Assembly: GCA_029240815.1 (NCBI GenBank)
Contig: JARDZO010000342.1
Span: 1 to 5,099, forward strand
Source: Brevibacillus sp.
GTDB lineage: Bacteria; Bacillota; Bacilli; Brevibacillales; Brevibacillaceae
Length of the DNA stretch: 5,099 nt
Reading direction: 5' to 3'
Of the stretch, positions 1 to 5,099 are shown one piece after another. The notes under the pieces were generated by a model. It saw nothing but the letters and a program-made list of their open reading frames with translations. It was not told the origin of the DNA and ran no database searches. Position 1 is the first letter of the stretch, and each line of letters opens with the position of its first letter. Made by a program: the position numbers and the translations under genes.

Positions 1-969
1 GGTCCCGGAGTACCACGAGCTGATCGACCGCCCGCTGTTAGTTTTTTCCCTAACCTGAGGCACCTTGTCGGTAAAGCTTTCCGGATCGAGAATTCCTTCG
101 CGGTAAAGCCTGTTGAACCATTTGAAGGAATCAACGACGTCCTGGGACTTGAAATAATCTAAAAATTTATTTTCAGCACTGCTGAAAAGTACGCCTTCAT
201 TGCCGCCTACTCCCGTAGTTTTGCCGCCTTTTTCGTACAAAATGCCCGCGATCCCTGCCATACCGTAGGCTTCGCCGAACGGGGCGGTCATACCAATCGT
301 TTTGGAGCCGTCCTTCGCAGTTGGAAAGTCTTTCATGGCCTGCTTCAAAAACTTGACCCAATCGTCTTCCGAGACGAGATTCGGATACCCTTGTTTCTCA
401 AGAGCATCGATCCTGACCCAGATGTCATTTCCAGCTCCGAGGGAGGTGGAGTCAAAATTACCGAACTCCCATTTATACAGCTTCTTGTCGGTCGATAGCG
501 CCTGCCAGAAAGGAATCTGTTCTTTCCAGCGTTGCGAGAAGTTCTTAGCTTGTGGTAAATATTCATCTAACGCAACAAGTGCGCCCGCTTGCTGATATTT
601 CTTGAAGTTGATATTGCCTTGAACCCAGAGAATTTCGGGATAGTCTTTGGCTGCCAGCATCAGATTCGTTTTCTCATCCCAGTTTCCTGCATAAGGTATA
701 TATTCGATCACAATGTTGAACTTATCTTTAATGACTTTTCCGATTTCCGTTTCATCGCTGCGTTTCAGTTTCCCATCGCCGCCTGGCACCATATACTTGA
801 TTACATACTCCGATTTAGCAGCAGCAGTGGGACTCGCGGCAGCCGTGCCTGCAGCGCTTGGCGAAGGCGAACTCTTGGTTTCTCCTGATTTAGAGCACGC
901 GGTCATAAAAACGAGCAGCGCGCATATAGCCCAGATTAGCAGAAAACTTTTTTTCTGAAAGCTCCTCAT
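1..969 (-). CDS. Extracellular sugar-binding lipoprotein of an ABC transporter (N-terminal 323 residues, cut by the window start)
   Basis: This is the substrate-binding protein of a probable carbohydrate ABC importer, anchored on the outer face of the membrane. The frame is open from the ATG at 969 to base 1 with no stop. The ATG has AGGAG (978-982) 8 bases upstream. Residues 1-24 form a lipoprotein signal peptide (basic QKK, hydrophobic core) ending in MTA-Cys25, a usable lipobox although position -3 is Met. Residues 26-53 are a Ser/Pro/Ala/Thr-rich linker. The mature domain starts near Tyr55 and shows the pattern NWDEKTNLMLAAKDYPEILW (residues 96-115), typical of the long LplA/YtcQ-type binding proteins of Paenibacillus. 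About 500 residues would be normal, so the C-terminal part is missing. Permease genes would be expected further downstream, outside the window. It has its own promoter with the same operators as the enzyme operon, which suggests that it imports that operon's substrate. The ligand cannot be named. Confidence 0.92.
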   Translation of the reverse strand, partial: MRSFQKKSFLLIWAICALLVFMTACSKSGETKSSPSPSAAGTAAASPTAAAKSEYVIKYMVPGGDGKLKRSDETEIGKVIKDKFNIVIEYIPYAGNWDEKTNLMLAAKDYPEILWVQGNINFKKYQQAGALVALDEYLPQAKNFSQRWKEQIPFWQALSTDKKLYKWEFGNFDSTSLGAGNDIWVRIDALEKQGYPNLVSEDDWVKFLKQAMKDFPTAKDGSKTIGMTAPFGEAYGMAGIAGILYEKGGKTTGVGGNEGVLFSSAENKFLDYFKSQDVVDSFKWFNRLYREGILDPESFTDKVPQVREKTNSGRSISSWYSGT

Positions 970-1021
970 ATCATCATCTCCTATAATTATTTTCATTGGA
1001 ACAGCAGCAAAACGTTTCTTA

Positions 1022-1037
1022 TAGTAATCGCTTTCAT
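1022..1037 (-). promoter_or_regulatory. cre box (CcpA site) in the leader of the binding-protein gene
   Basis: On the minus strand the 16 bases read ATGAAAGCGATTACTA. They fit the Bacillus cre consensus WTGNNARCGNWWWCAW with one mismatch (T for A at position 15). The site lies about 110 bases downstream of the predicted transcription start and 52 bases upstream of the ATG at 969. This is a position where CcpA usually represses by blocking elongation. It implies that the importer is switched off when a preferred sugar is present. Confidence 0.65.
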
Positions 1038-1110
1038 GGTTCAATTCATAGAATACGCAGCCTCCTTACTATCTAGATTGTGAGTAATAGACCCCGCTGT
1101 CAGTTTCCCT

Positions 1111-1132
1111 ATTGTTCCTTATACGGAACAAT
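1111..1132. promoter_or_regulatory. Distal operator (perfect inverted repeat) for the binding-protein promoter
   Basis: This is a perfect palindrome: ATTGTTCC, six-base spacer TTATAC, then GGAACAAT. It covers roughly +16 to +37 of the predicted transcript and is centred exactly 30 bp from the promoter-overlapping operator at 1141-1162. The same pair of sites, with the same spacing, lies in front of the enzyme operon (4734-4755 and 4764-4785). The TTCC/GGAA arms recall sites of IclR-type repressors, but the regulator is not in the window and its family is a guess. Confidence 0.72.
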
Positions 1133-1140
1133 AAATATGT

Positions 1141-1162
1141 ATCATTCTATATACAGGATAAT
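1141..1162. promoter_or_regulatory. Proximal operator overlapping the -10 of the binding-protein promoter
   Basis: This is an imperfect inverted repeat: ATCATTCT, six-base spacer ATATAC, then AGGATAAT, with 6 of 8 arm positions paired. It contains the whole -10 hexamer (1155-1160) and the expected start site near 1148. A bound repressor would exclude RNA polymerase. It matches the site at 4764-4785 in position relative to the promoter and to its partner operator. Confidence 0.62.
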
Positions 1163-1183
1163 ATTCAATGCCATGTATGTCAA
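1155..1183 (-). promoter_or_regulatory. Sigma-A promoter of the binding-protein transcription unit
   Basis: The consensus -35 TTGACA (1183-1178) is followed after exactly 17 bases by TATCCT (1160-1155) as -10. The DNA upstream of the -35 (1184-1265) is A/T-rich and otherwise shows nothing recognisable. The predicted start is near 1148, giving a leader of about 180 bases. The same TTGACA-N17-TATCCT arrangement recurs at 4778-4806, which makes a chance match unlikely. Confidence 0.75.
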
Positions 1184-1265
1184 TAACCTTTTCCCCGGTT
1201 TTTCACTCTATAAATATTTTTATAATGTAAAGGCTGAGTTTCCAATAGTATTAATCGAATTTTAT

Positions 1266-1312
1266 AAAAAATCGTCCTCCCTCTTTCAACAAGACAAGCT
1301 GAAGGACGATTT
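1266..1312 (-). terminator. Intrinsic terminator of the enzyme operon
   Basis: On the minus strand, AAATCGTCCT (1312-1303) pairs perfectly with AGGACGATTT (1278-1269), giving a 10-bp stem with a 24-base loop. It is followed by a run of six T residues (1271-1266). It begins 50 bases after the stop codon of the GH123-like gene and ends before the next promoter, so it separates the two transcription units. There is only a short T run on the plus side, so it acts mainly on leftward transcription. Confidence 0.85.
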
Positions 1313-1362
1313 GCTGATATACCCTTTAGTACGGATCAAGAAGGAATTCGGTCGTTAATCGG

Positions 1363-3081
1363 TTAAGATAACAGCTTTCGCATCGTATCCTGGAACCATT
1401 CTTCCGACTTGGGAAATTCACTGTAGCTTTGGATCGGATGGAGCAGCTCGTCGTCGTGTTTAATCCCCAGCGTTTGGAGAAGCGTATAATCCTGCATAGC
1501 TTCGGCAAATACTTCCCAGCGAATCGAGTCTATCGGGCCTTCAGCACCGGGATATACGACGAATGGATCGCCATAAGGAGCCTTTTCTCCGGCGGACCCG
1601 TCGGTAAACGGATCGATCATGACCTGAACCTCAGGGTCGAAGCCATTATTCAAGATGTACCAGTAGTTAAAGCCCCAATGCAAAAATCCAAGCGTCTTCA
1701 GTTTATAAAACATCAATCCCTGGATGCGGACTTTAGGCAGTTTCGTGTCAAAGAATCGATTGATATAGGGACCTTGCGGGCTCATGCAGTAATAAACCCA
1801 GTGAGGGATACCTTTTTTCAAATAAGTGTTCGCGCCAGGCGCCTGCGGCACCGGATAGTCGGTCAGCCCGGGAACGGCATAAAGGTCGCTGTAAACGGCG
1901 TCCATAACTTTAATTGAAGGATCGATCGTTTCCAGAAGCTTCCTGGCCCTCTTGTAGCTTTCAATATCCTCCGGAAGATCCCGGGGTTCATCGCAAATAT
2001 GAAACAGGGAATTTTCCAGAATGCCTTCTTCTTCAAGGAATTGCTTGAAGGCCGGGAGGAATTGGCTCATATAATTAGCAAACACCTCCCCTGTCCCATC
2101 CAGATCGGGTGGAAAAAGAAGCTCCATCTTGCCGTCCCGTTCCGTATAAATGTTGGTCGGATTGCCGGCTGAAGCGGCGCGTTCAATATTGTGGCTGTAC
2201 GCCCAGAAATGCGTCCATTCGAAAAATTCGAAGCCGATTTCTTTCGATATTTCTACCATTTTGCGTACGCGTGAAAAATCAAATTCGTATTGTCCGGGTC
2301 CCGTCTCATTCACGATCAAAAGCTGCGGAGGGCGCTTCATAATTTCCCTGCGACCGTTTAGAATCGAAATATAAATGACATTGGAGCCGTGATCCATCAT
2401 ATTCTGCATATAGGGACGCACGAGCTTGAAAAATTCGTCGCTGAATGGTTCCTCCAGTTTATACCAGTCATAAATGCAATCCAGATTCCACCAATGCGTA
2501 ACAGGGAAATCTTTGCGCTGCTGCAGCACGGTTGACCGGACATCCACATGGGCTGTCAACACTTGCTCTTCCTCAAGCGTTGGGCTCTTGAACTTGATTT
2601 GCAGCGGATAAACTCCCGGCTTGATGGTTTCCGACACTTTTACACTGATCCAGAACGACTGATTATTATATGGACGAACAATAGCCTTGGTCTCTGGAAA
2701 CAGCGGGTCGGGCACCAACCCGGGAACGTGTTCAAAGCCGTCAAGTTCAGACGGATCGGTGTCATGAGTGAGGAAACGCTGTGGCACATACCCTACCCGG
2801 CGGACTTGAACTTCCAAACCATCGGCCGCTTCGGCCTCGCATTCCACCTGAATCGGCATCGTCCTGTAATTTTTCATGCACGCCTGGAAGGACAGTTTGG
2901 CATTGCGTGGAGTGATCAATTCGATCGATTCTCTTCCCTCTGGCTCAGAGGTCGGATATACCCTCTTGAGTGAGCTTTGCAGCCACATCGCAATATGAGA
3001 ATTTTCCAGCTCGATTTCGTACCGGCTTTTGGACCCTATCGAAATTCGTCTTGGTCCATTCCCCGCTGTTGACAAGTTCAT
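1363..3081 (-). CDS. GH123/DUF4091-like cytoplasmic glycoside hydrolase
   Basis: This 572-residue protein resembles glycoside hydrolase family 123 and the related DUF4091 proteins, whose founding members are beta-N-acetylgalactosaminidases working by substrate-assisted catalysis. About residues 1-190 look like the N-terminal beta-sandwich. About residues 191-535 look like the TIM barrel, opening with HWWN (196-199). The barrel contains FHICDEP (360-366), and the adjacent Asp364-Glu365 pair fits the catalytic pair of the family. Aromatic stretches such as HWGFNYWY (468-475) would line a sugar pocket. There is no signal peptide, so it should act on an imported substrate in the cytoplasm. The start at 3081 has AGGAG (3092-3096) 10 bases upstream. 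The ATG at 3088 lies nearer that site but is in another frame. It is the third operon gene, 48 bases after the upstream amidohydrolase, and is followed by the terminator at 1266-1312. The family call is good; the exact sugar is unknown, and many DUF4091 proteins are uncharacterised. Confidence 0.85.
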   Translation of the reverse strand: MNLSTAGNGPRRISIGSKSRYEIELENSHIAMWLQSSLKRVYPTSEPEGRESIELITPRNAKLSFQACMKNYRTMPIQVECEAEAADGLEVQVRRVGYVPQRFLTHDTDPSELDGFEHVPGLVPDPLFPETKAIVRPYNNQSFWISVKVSETIKPGVYPLQIKFKSPTLEEEQVLTAHVDVRSTVLQQRKDFPVTHWWNLDCIYDWYKLEEPFSDEFFKLVRPYMQNMMDHGSNVIYISILNGRREIMKRPPQLLIVNETGPGQYEFDFSRVRKMVEISKEIGFEFFEWTHFWAYSHNIERAASAGNPTNIYTERDGKMELLFPPDLDGTGEVFANYMSQFLPAFKQFLEEEGILENSLFHICDEPRDLPEDIESYKRARKLLETIDPSIKVMDAVYSDLYAVPGLTDYPVPQAPGANTYLKKGIPHWVYYCMSPQGPYINRFFDTKLPKVRIQGLMFYKLKTLGFLHWGFNYWYILNNGFDPEVQVMIDPFTDGSAGEKAPYGDPFVVYPGAEGPIDSIRWEVFAEAMQDYTLLQTLGIKHDDELLHPIQSYSEFPKSEEWFQDTMRKLLS

Positions 3082-3129
3082 TAAACATTTGCTCCTCTGC
3101 TTAATCGGATTTCCTCACTGCTTGACCGG

Positions 3130-3873
3130 CTACTCGAATTGCCTGAACAGCTGCTGTGCATTGGAATATAAAATTTTCTCCTTTACCGAATCCGAAAAGG
3201 GGAGATAATGGATTTGATTGATCCGCTCCGTAACATCCTGTGCCTTGGCGGCCGGATAATCCGACCCCCAAACGATACGTTCCCCGCCCATCCGTTCCGT
3301 TATCTCCTTCATCCCCCATTGGGGCGTTCCGCAGAAACACAGCCAAATATTTTCATATTTCAGCGCAGACAACAAGGACTCCCGCCACAAGTCCGGCAAT
3401 CCGGCATGCCCGAGCACAACTGTAAGATCCGGAAACCTTTTGGCAATTTCAGCAAGCTGGAACGGTTCGGAATATGGTGGTGTGCCGTCATGGAAAAAGA
3501 ACAGTGCTTTTCGCCGGTTTCCTTCTTCGGCAAGCCTCATAAAATCAACGTCAAGCGGACCGAAAGCCTGAAGCCAGGAATGGAATTTAAAGCCGATGAG
3601 ATTAGTTTCATCAAGGCACCGGTCAATTTCCCTAAGTGCCTTCTCCCCTTGTCTGGGGTCAATAGTCCCCAGGCCGGCAAACCGGTCAGGGTATTGCGCA
3701 ACTATATTGGATAACAAATCATTGTCTTGCTGAAAGTCACTGAAAAATCCGTCAAACGGAAGCAGCAGACTTTTCTCGATCTTGTTTCGATCCATCATGG
3801 ATAAAAAGACTTCCGGGTCCGTCTTCTCCGTATAAACGCCTCCGAAGATATGCGTATGAAAGTCAATAATCAT
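3130..3873 (-). CDS. TIM-barrel amidohydrolase with a complete metal-ligand set (COG2159 type)
   Basis: This 247-residue protein of the Amidohydro_2 / COG2159 class is related to the lactonases and decarboxylases of the amidohydrolase superfamily. Visible motifs are DFHTH (His6, His8) on strand 1, GFKFH (Lys96, His98), FFFHDGTPP (His128) on strand 5, GHAG (His156) on strand 6, and WGSDYP (Asp205) on strand 8. His6, His8, His128 and Asp205 would hold the metal, and His156 would be the catalytic or second-site histidine. There is no signal peptide, so it is cytoplasmic. At about 250 residues it belongs to the short forms. Its ATG overlaps the stop of the upstream paralogue (ATGA), so the two are probably translationally coupled. 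A purine-rich GGAAGGGG lies upstream inside that gene. The reaction cannot be read from the sequence; hydrolysis of a lactone or ester, or decarboxylation of a sugar-derived product, are options. Confidence 0.88.
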   Translation of the reverse strand: MIIDFHTHIFGGVYTEKTDPEVFLSMMDRNKIEKSLLLPFDGFFSDFQQDNDLLSNIVAQYPDRFAGLGTIDPRQGEKALREIDRCLDETNLIGFKFHSWLQAFGPLDVDFMRLAEEGNRRKALFFFHDGTPPYSEPFQLAEIAKRFPDLTVVLGHAGLPDLWRESLLSALKYENIWLCFCGTPQWGMKEITERMGGERIVWGSDYPAAKAQDVTERINQIHYLPFSDSVKEKILYSNAQQLFRQFE

Positions 3874-4610
3874 CTTGCACCCGCCCCTTCCAGAATCCTT
3901 TTCATATTGTCATGGCCGATTTTTTGCAATTGTTCCTCTGTGAGATCGCAATTCAACAGTCTGTCCAGCTCGTTTTCAAGCGATAAATAAGGTGCATCTG
4001 ACGAGAAGATAACCCGGTCTGCACCGAGTTTTTTAACGGCTCCTTCAATAGTAGAGATGGAGTTATATGCGATATCAATATAAATATTAGGCCGGTGCTC
4101 AACAGAAGGAATCGCATCAATCCAGAAGTCTGGAAAACCAAAATGACCTTGAATGAATATACCTTCCGGGTACCTGTCCGCCAAATATGCCATCTGCATC
4201 GGCATAGCGGCGACAGGAGTACCGGTCGGAGCATAAATCGGCAGTTTGTATTTCAATGCTCTTTCGATAACCGGCAGAAGAAACTCATCTGACAGCTGGA
4301 AGCCCTGGTATGGCGGATGCAGCTTAAGGCCTTTCGCCCCGGAGCCTGCACACCGATCAATTTCTTCCAATGCCCGGTCCCCGTACCAAGGGTTTACTGT
4401 ACAGAAGGAAACGAAACGATCGGAATATCGAGCAGCCAGCTCGAGCGTATATTGATTTCCTTCCCGGTTGTCAATAGCTATAGCCCGATCCCACGGGACT
4501 ATTACAGCCTGCGCGATATCAAGCCGATCCATCATTTCCAGAAGATTCTCCGGATCCATACCGTTCATAACTCCCTGCCCCACATGACAATGAGCGTCTA
4601 TCCATTTCAT
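3870..4610 (-). CDS. TIM-barrel amidohydrolase paralogue lacking the strand-5 histidine (COG2159 type)
   Basis: This is a 246-residue protein of the same COG2159 class as its neighbour, and it aligns with that neighbour without gaps through the core. It keeps DAHCH (His7, His9), GLKLHPPYQGF (Lys96, His98), GHFGFP (His156) and SSDAPY (Asp205). At the place of the neighbour's His128 it has Pro128 within YAPTGTP (codon CCG at 4227-4229), so a usual metal ligand is missing. I chose the ATG at 4610 because GAGGA (4621-4625) lies 10 bases before it. A GTG at 4619 would add three residues but sits almost on top of that site. It is the first gene of the operon, behind the operator-controlled promoter at 4778-4806, and its TGA overlaps the next start by four bases. 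It may be an altered enzyme, use fewer metals, or work with its paralogue. Confidence 0.87.
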   Translation of the reverse strand: MKWIDAHCHVGQGVMNGMDPENLLEMMDRLDIAQAVIVPWDRAIAIDNREGNQYTLELAARYSDRFVSFCTVNPWYGDRALEEIDRCAGSGAKGLKLHPPYQGFQLSDEFLLPVIERALKYKLPIYAPTGTPVAAMPMQMAYLADRYPEGIFIQGHFGFPDFWIDAIPSVEHRPNIYIDIAYNSISTIEGAVKKLGADRVIFSSDAPYLSLENELDRLLNCDLTEEQLQKIGHDNMKRILEGAGAR

Positions 4611-4733
4611 GTATTTCACTTCCTCTACACGTATTGGTAAATCGATTGCAAGACTCTAGCAACTCGCTAATGTTATGTGAGTTCTTATCCCCCTTACTAA
4701 TTTTTTACTGAAGTTGTACAAACTAAAAGTATT
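4611..4733 (-). other. 5' leader of the enzyme operon
   Basis: This is the stretch between the operators and the first amidohydrolase gene. The predicted transcript starts near 4771, giving a leader of about 160 bases. It holds the ribosome binding site GAGGA (4621-4625). It also holds a purine block UAGUAAGGGGG (4699-4689 on the minus strand) that is nearly the same as one in the other leader (1071-1061) and has no start codon behind it. Only weak short hairpins are visible, and I see no recognisable riboswitch, T-box or leader peptide. Confidence 0.5.
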
Positions 4734-4755
4734 ACTGTTCCGCATATGGAACGAT
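4734..4755. promoter_or_regulatory. Distal operator of the enzyme operon
   Basis: This is an inverted repeat: ACTGTTCC, six-base spacer GCATAT, then GGAACGAT. The inner GTTCC/GGAAC arms are perfect and 6 of 8 arm positions pair overall. It lies at about +16 to +37 of the predicted transcript. It has the same arm core, spacer length and promoter distance as the site at 1111-1132. Confidence 0.72.
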
Positions 4756-4763
4756 AGTATTTT

Positions 4764-4785
4764 GTTATTCCACATATAGGATAAT
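4764..4785. promoter_or_regulatory. Proximal operator overlapping the -10 of the enzyme operon
   Basis: This is a degenerate inverted repeat: GTTATTCC, six-base spacer ACATAT, then AGGATAAT, with 5 of 8 arm positions paired. Its centre is exactly 30 bp from the distal operator. It covers the -10 (4778-4783) and the predicted start near 4771. The AGGATAAT arm is identical to that of the site at 1141-1162. Confidence 0.6.
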
Positions 4786-4806
4786 GCTGGTTGTAAAAGT
4801 TGTCAA
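4778..4806 (-). promoter_or_regulatory. Sigma-A promoter of the amidohydrolase / GH123-like operon
   Basis: The -35 TTGACA (4806-4801), a 17-base spacer and the -10 TATCCT (4783-4778) have the same hexamers and spacing as the promoter at 1155-1183. The promoter lies 45 bases downstream of the stop codon of the ComEC-like gene, with no intrinsic terminator between them, so some read-through from upstream is possible. Confidence 0.75.
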
Positions 4807-4814
4807 TTGGTTTT

Positions 4815-4830
4815 TTGTAAGCGATTGCCA
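4815..4830 (+). promoter_or_regulatory. Possible cre box (CcpA site) upstream of the enzyme operon promoter
   Basis: The bases TTGTAAGCGATTGCCA fit the cre consensus WTGNNARCGNWWWCAW with two mismatches (positions 13 and 15). The core AAGCGATT is shared with the better box at 1022-1037. It lies just upstream of the -35, where CcpA would either interfere with polymerase or activate. The mismatches and the position make this less sure than the other box. Confidence 0.4.
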
Positions 4831-4850
4831 ACAATCATTGTTGAACGACT

Positions 4851-5099
4851 TCAACTGAAATCTCCATCCTGCTCGGTGTACACTTCGAGACGACTGCCGT
4901 TCGACGTGATCAAAATATTTCCGTTAACGCCAGCATGATACGTTTGTACGCCAAAGCCGTTATAACGGCTATAAATCTCCTTCGTAACCGAGTTATTACG
5001 ATGAAAGTTGATTACTGCGATTTTGGGCTTCACGGTTTCAATGTAGGAAATCGAACTTGATGACGTGCTTCCATGATGAGGCACGTGCATCATATCCGC
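4851..5099 (-). CDS. ComEC-like metallo-beta-lactamase-fold protein (C-terminal 82 residues, cut by the window end)
   Basis: This is the end of a protein related to the metallo-beta-lactamase-fold domain of ComEC/Rec2. That domain is found either fused to the DNA-uptake channel or in separate MBL-fold hydrolases. The visible part starts in ADMMHVPHHGS, and VPHHGS (visible residues 6-11) is the hallmark late motif of this group. It is followed by the usual pattern of a helix, VKPKIAVINF, a nucleophile-poor turn, and a closing strand pair (GNILITSNGSRLEVY). The frame runs open through the window edge and stops with TGA at 4853-4851. The N-terminal metal-binding HxHxDH motif would lie outside the window, so a secreted or membrane-bound form cannot be told apart. 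It has no obvious link to the sugar genes. Confidence 0.75.
   Translation of the reverse strand, partial: ADMMHVPHHGSTSSSSISYIETVKPKIAVINFHRNNSVTKEIYSRYNGFGVQTYHAGVNGNILITSNGSRLEVYTEQDGDFS

Noticed and set aside
970..1044. N-terminal extension of the binding protein from a TTG at 1044, 25 codons upstream
   Set aside because: The frame is open, but the extension is hydrophilic and would stand before the lipoprotein signal peptide. The ATG at 969 has a well-spaced AGGAG, while the TTG is too far from the purine block at 1061-1067.
1080..1358. Plus-strand ORF of 92 codons in the intergenic region
   Set aside because: It runs through the promoter, both operators and the terminator of the minus-strand units, has no ribosome binding site of note, and its product looks like random translation of A/T-rich DNA.
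1429..1917. Plus-strand ORF of 162 codons opposite the GH123-like gene
   Set aside because: It lies wholly antisense to a gene with clear family motifs and has no domain pattern of its own.
3208..3714. Plus-strand ORF of 168 codons opposite the downstream amidohydrolase
   Set aside because: It is an antisense shadow of a gene with intact catalytic motifs, with no recognisable protein pattern.
4611..4619. GTG at 4619 as the start of the first amidohydrolase
   Set aside because: The ribosome binding site ends only about one base before this GTG. The ATG at 4610 has normal spacing and gives the usual family N-terminus just before the DAHCH motif.
4611..4770. Riboswitch or T-box in the enzyme operon leader
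   Set aside because: Only short weak stems are visible; no conserved core, no T-box sequence and no terminator hairpin are present.

Overview
This window looks like a chromosomal carbohydrate-utilisation locus from a Paenibacillus-like member of the Bacillales. The grounds are strong AGGAG-type ribosome binding sites, sigma-A promoters, cre-like (CcpA) boxes, a long lipoprotein of the Paenibacillus LplA/YtcQ sugar-binding type, and a GH123/DUF4091-type enzyme. The genus is inferred from protein style, not proven. Every convincing gene lies on the minus strand, so transcription runs from high to low coordinates.

Layout, in order of transcription. (a) 4851-5099: the C-terminal end of a ComEC-like metallo-beta-lactamase-fold protein, cut by the window edge. 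(b) 4611-4850: a promoter region with a TTGACA-N17-TATCCT promoter, two palindromic operators and a cre-like box. (c) 3870-4610 and 3130-3873: two paralogous TIM-barrel amidohydrolases (COG2159 / Amidohydro_2 type) overlapping by ATGA. (d) 1363-3081: a 572-residue GH123/DUF4091-like protein with no signal peptide. (e) 1266-1312: an intrinsic terminator closing this three-gene operon. (f) 970-1265: a second promoter region built like the first, plus a long leader with a good cre box. (g) 1-969: the first 323 residues of an extracellular sugar-binding lipoprotein, cut by the window start; its permease genes are presumably beyond the window.

The most striking observation is that the two promoter regions are twins. 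Each has the same -35 (TTGACA), the same 17-base spacer length and the same unusual -10 (TATCCT). Each also has two 22-bp inverted repeats (TTCC-N6-GGAA core) whose centres are exactly 30 bp apart. One repeat covers the -10 and start site and the other lies just downstream. The enzyme operon and the importer are therefore very probably one regulon under a single unseen repressor, with carbon catabolite control on top. A working model is that a glycoside is bound outside the cell by the lipoprotein, imported, cleaved in the cytoplasm by the GH123-like enzyme, and further processed by two amidohydrolases, one of which has lost a usually conserved metal-ligand histidine. The substrate cannot be read from the sequence.
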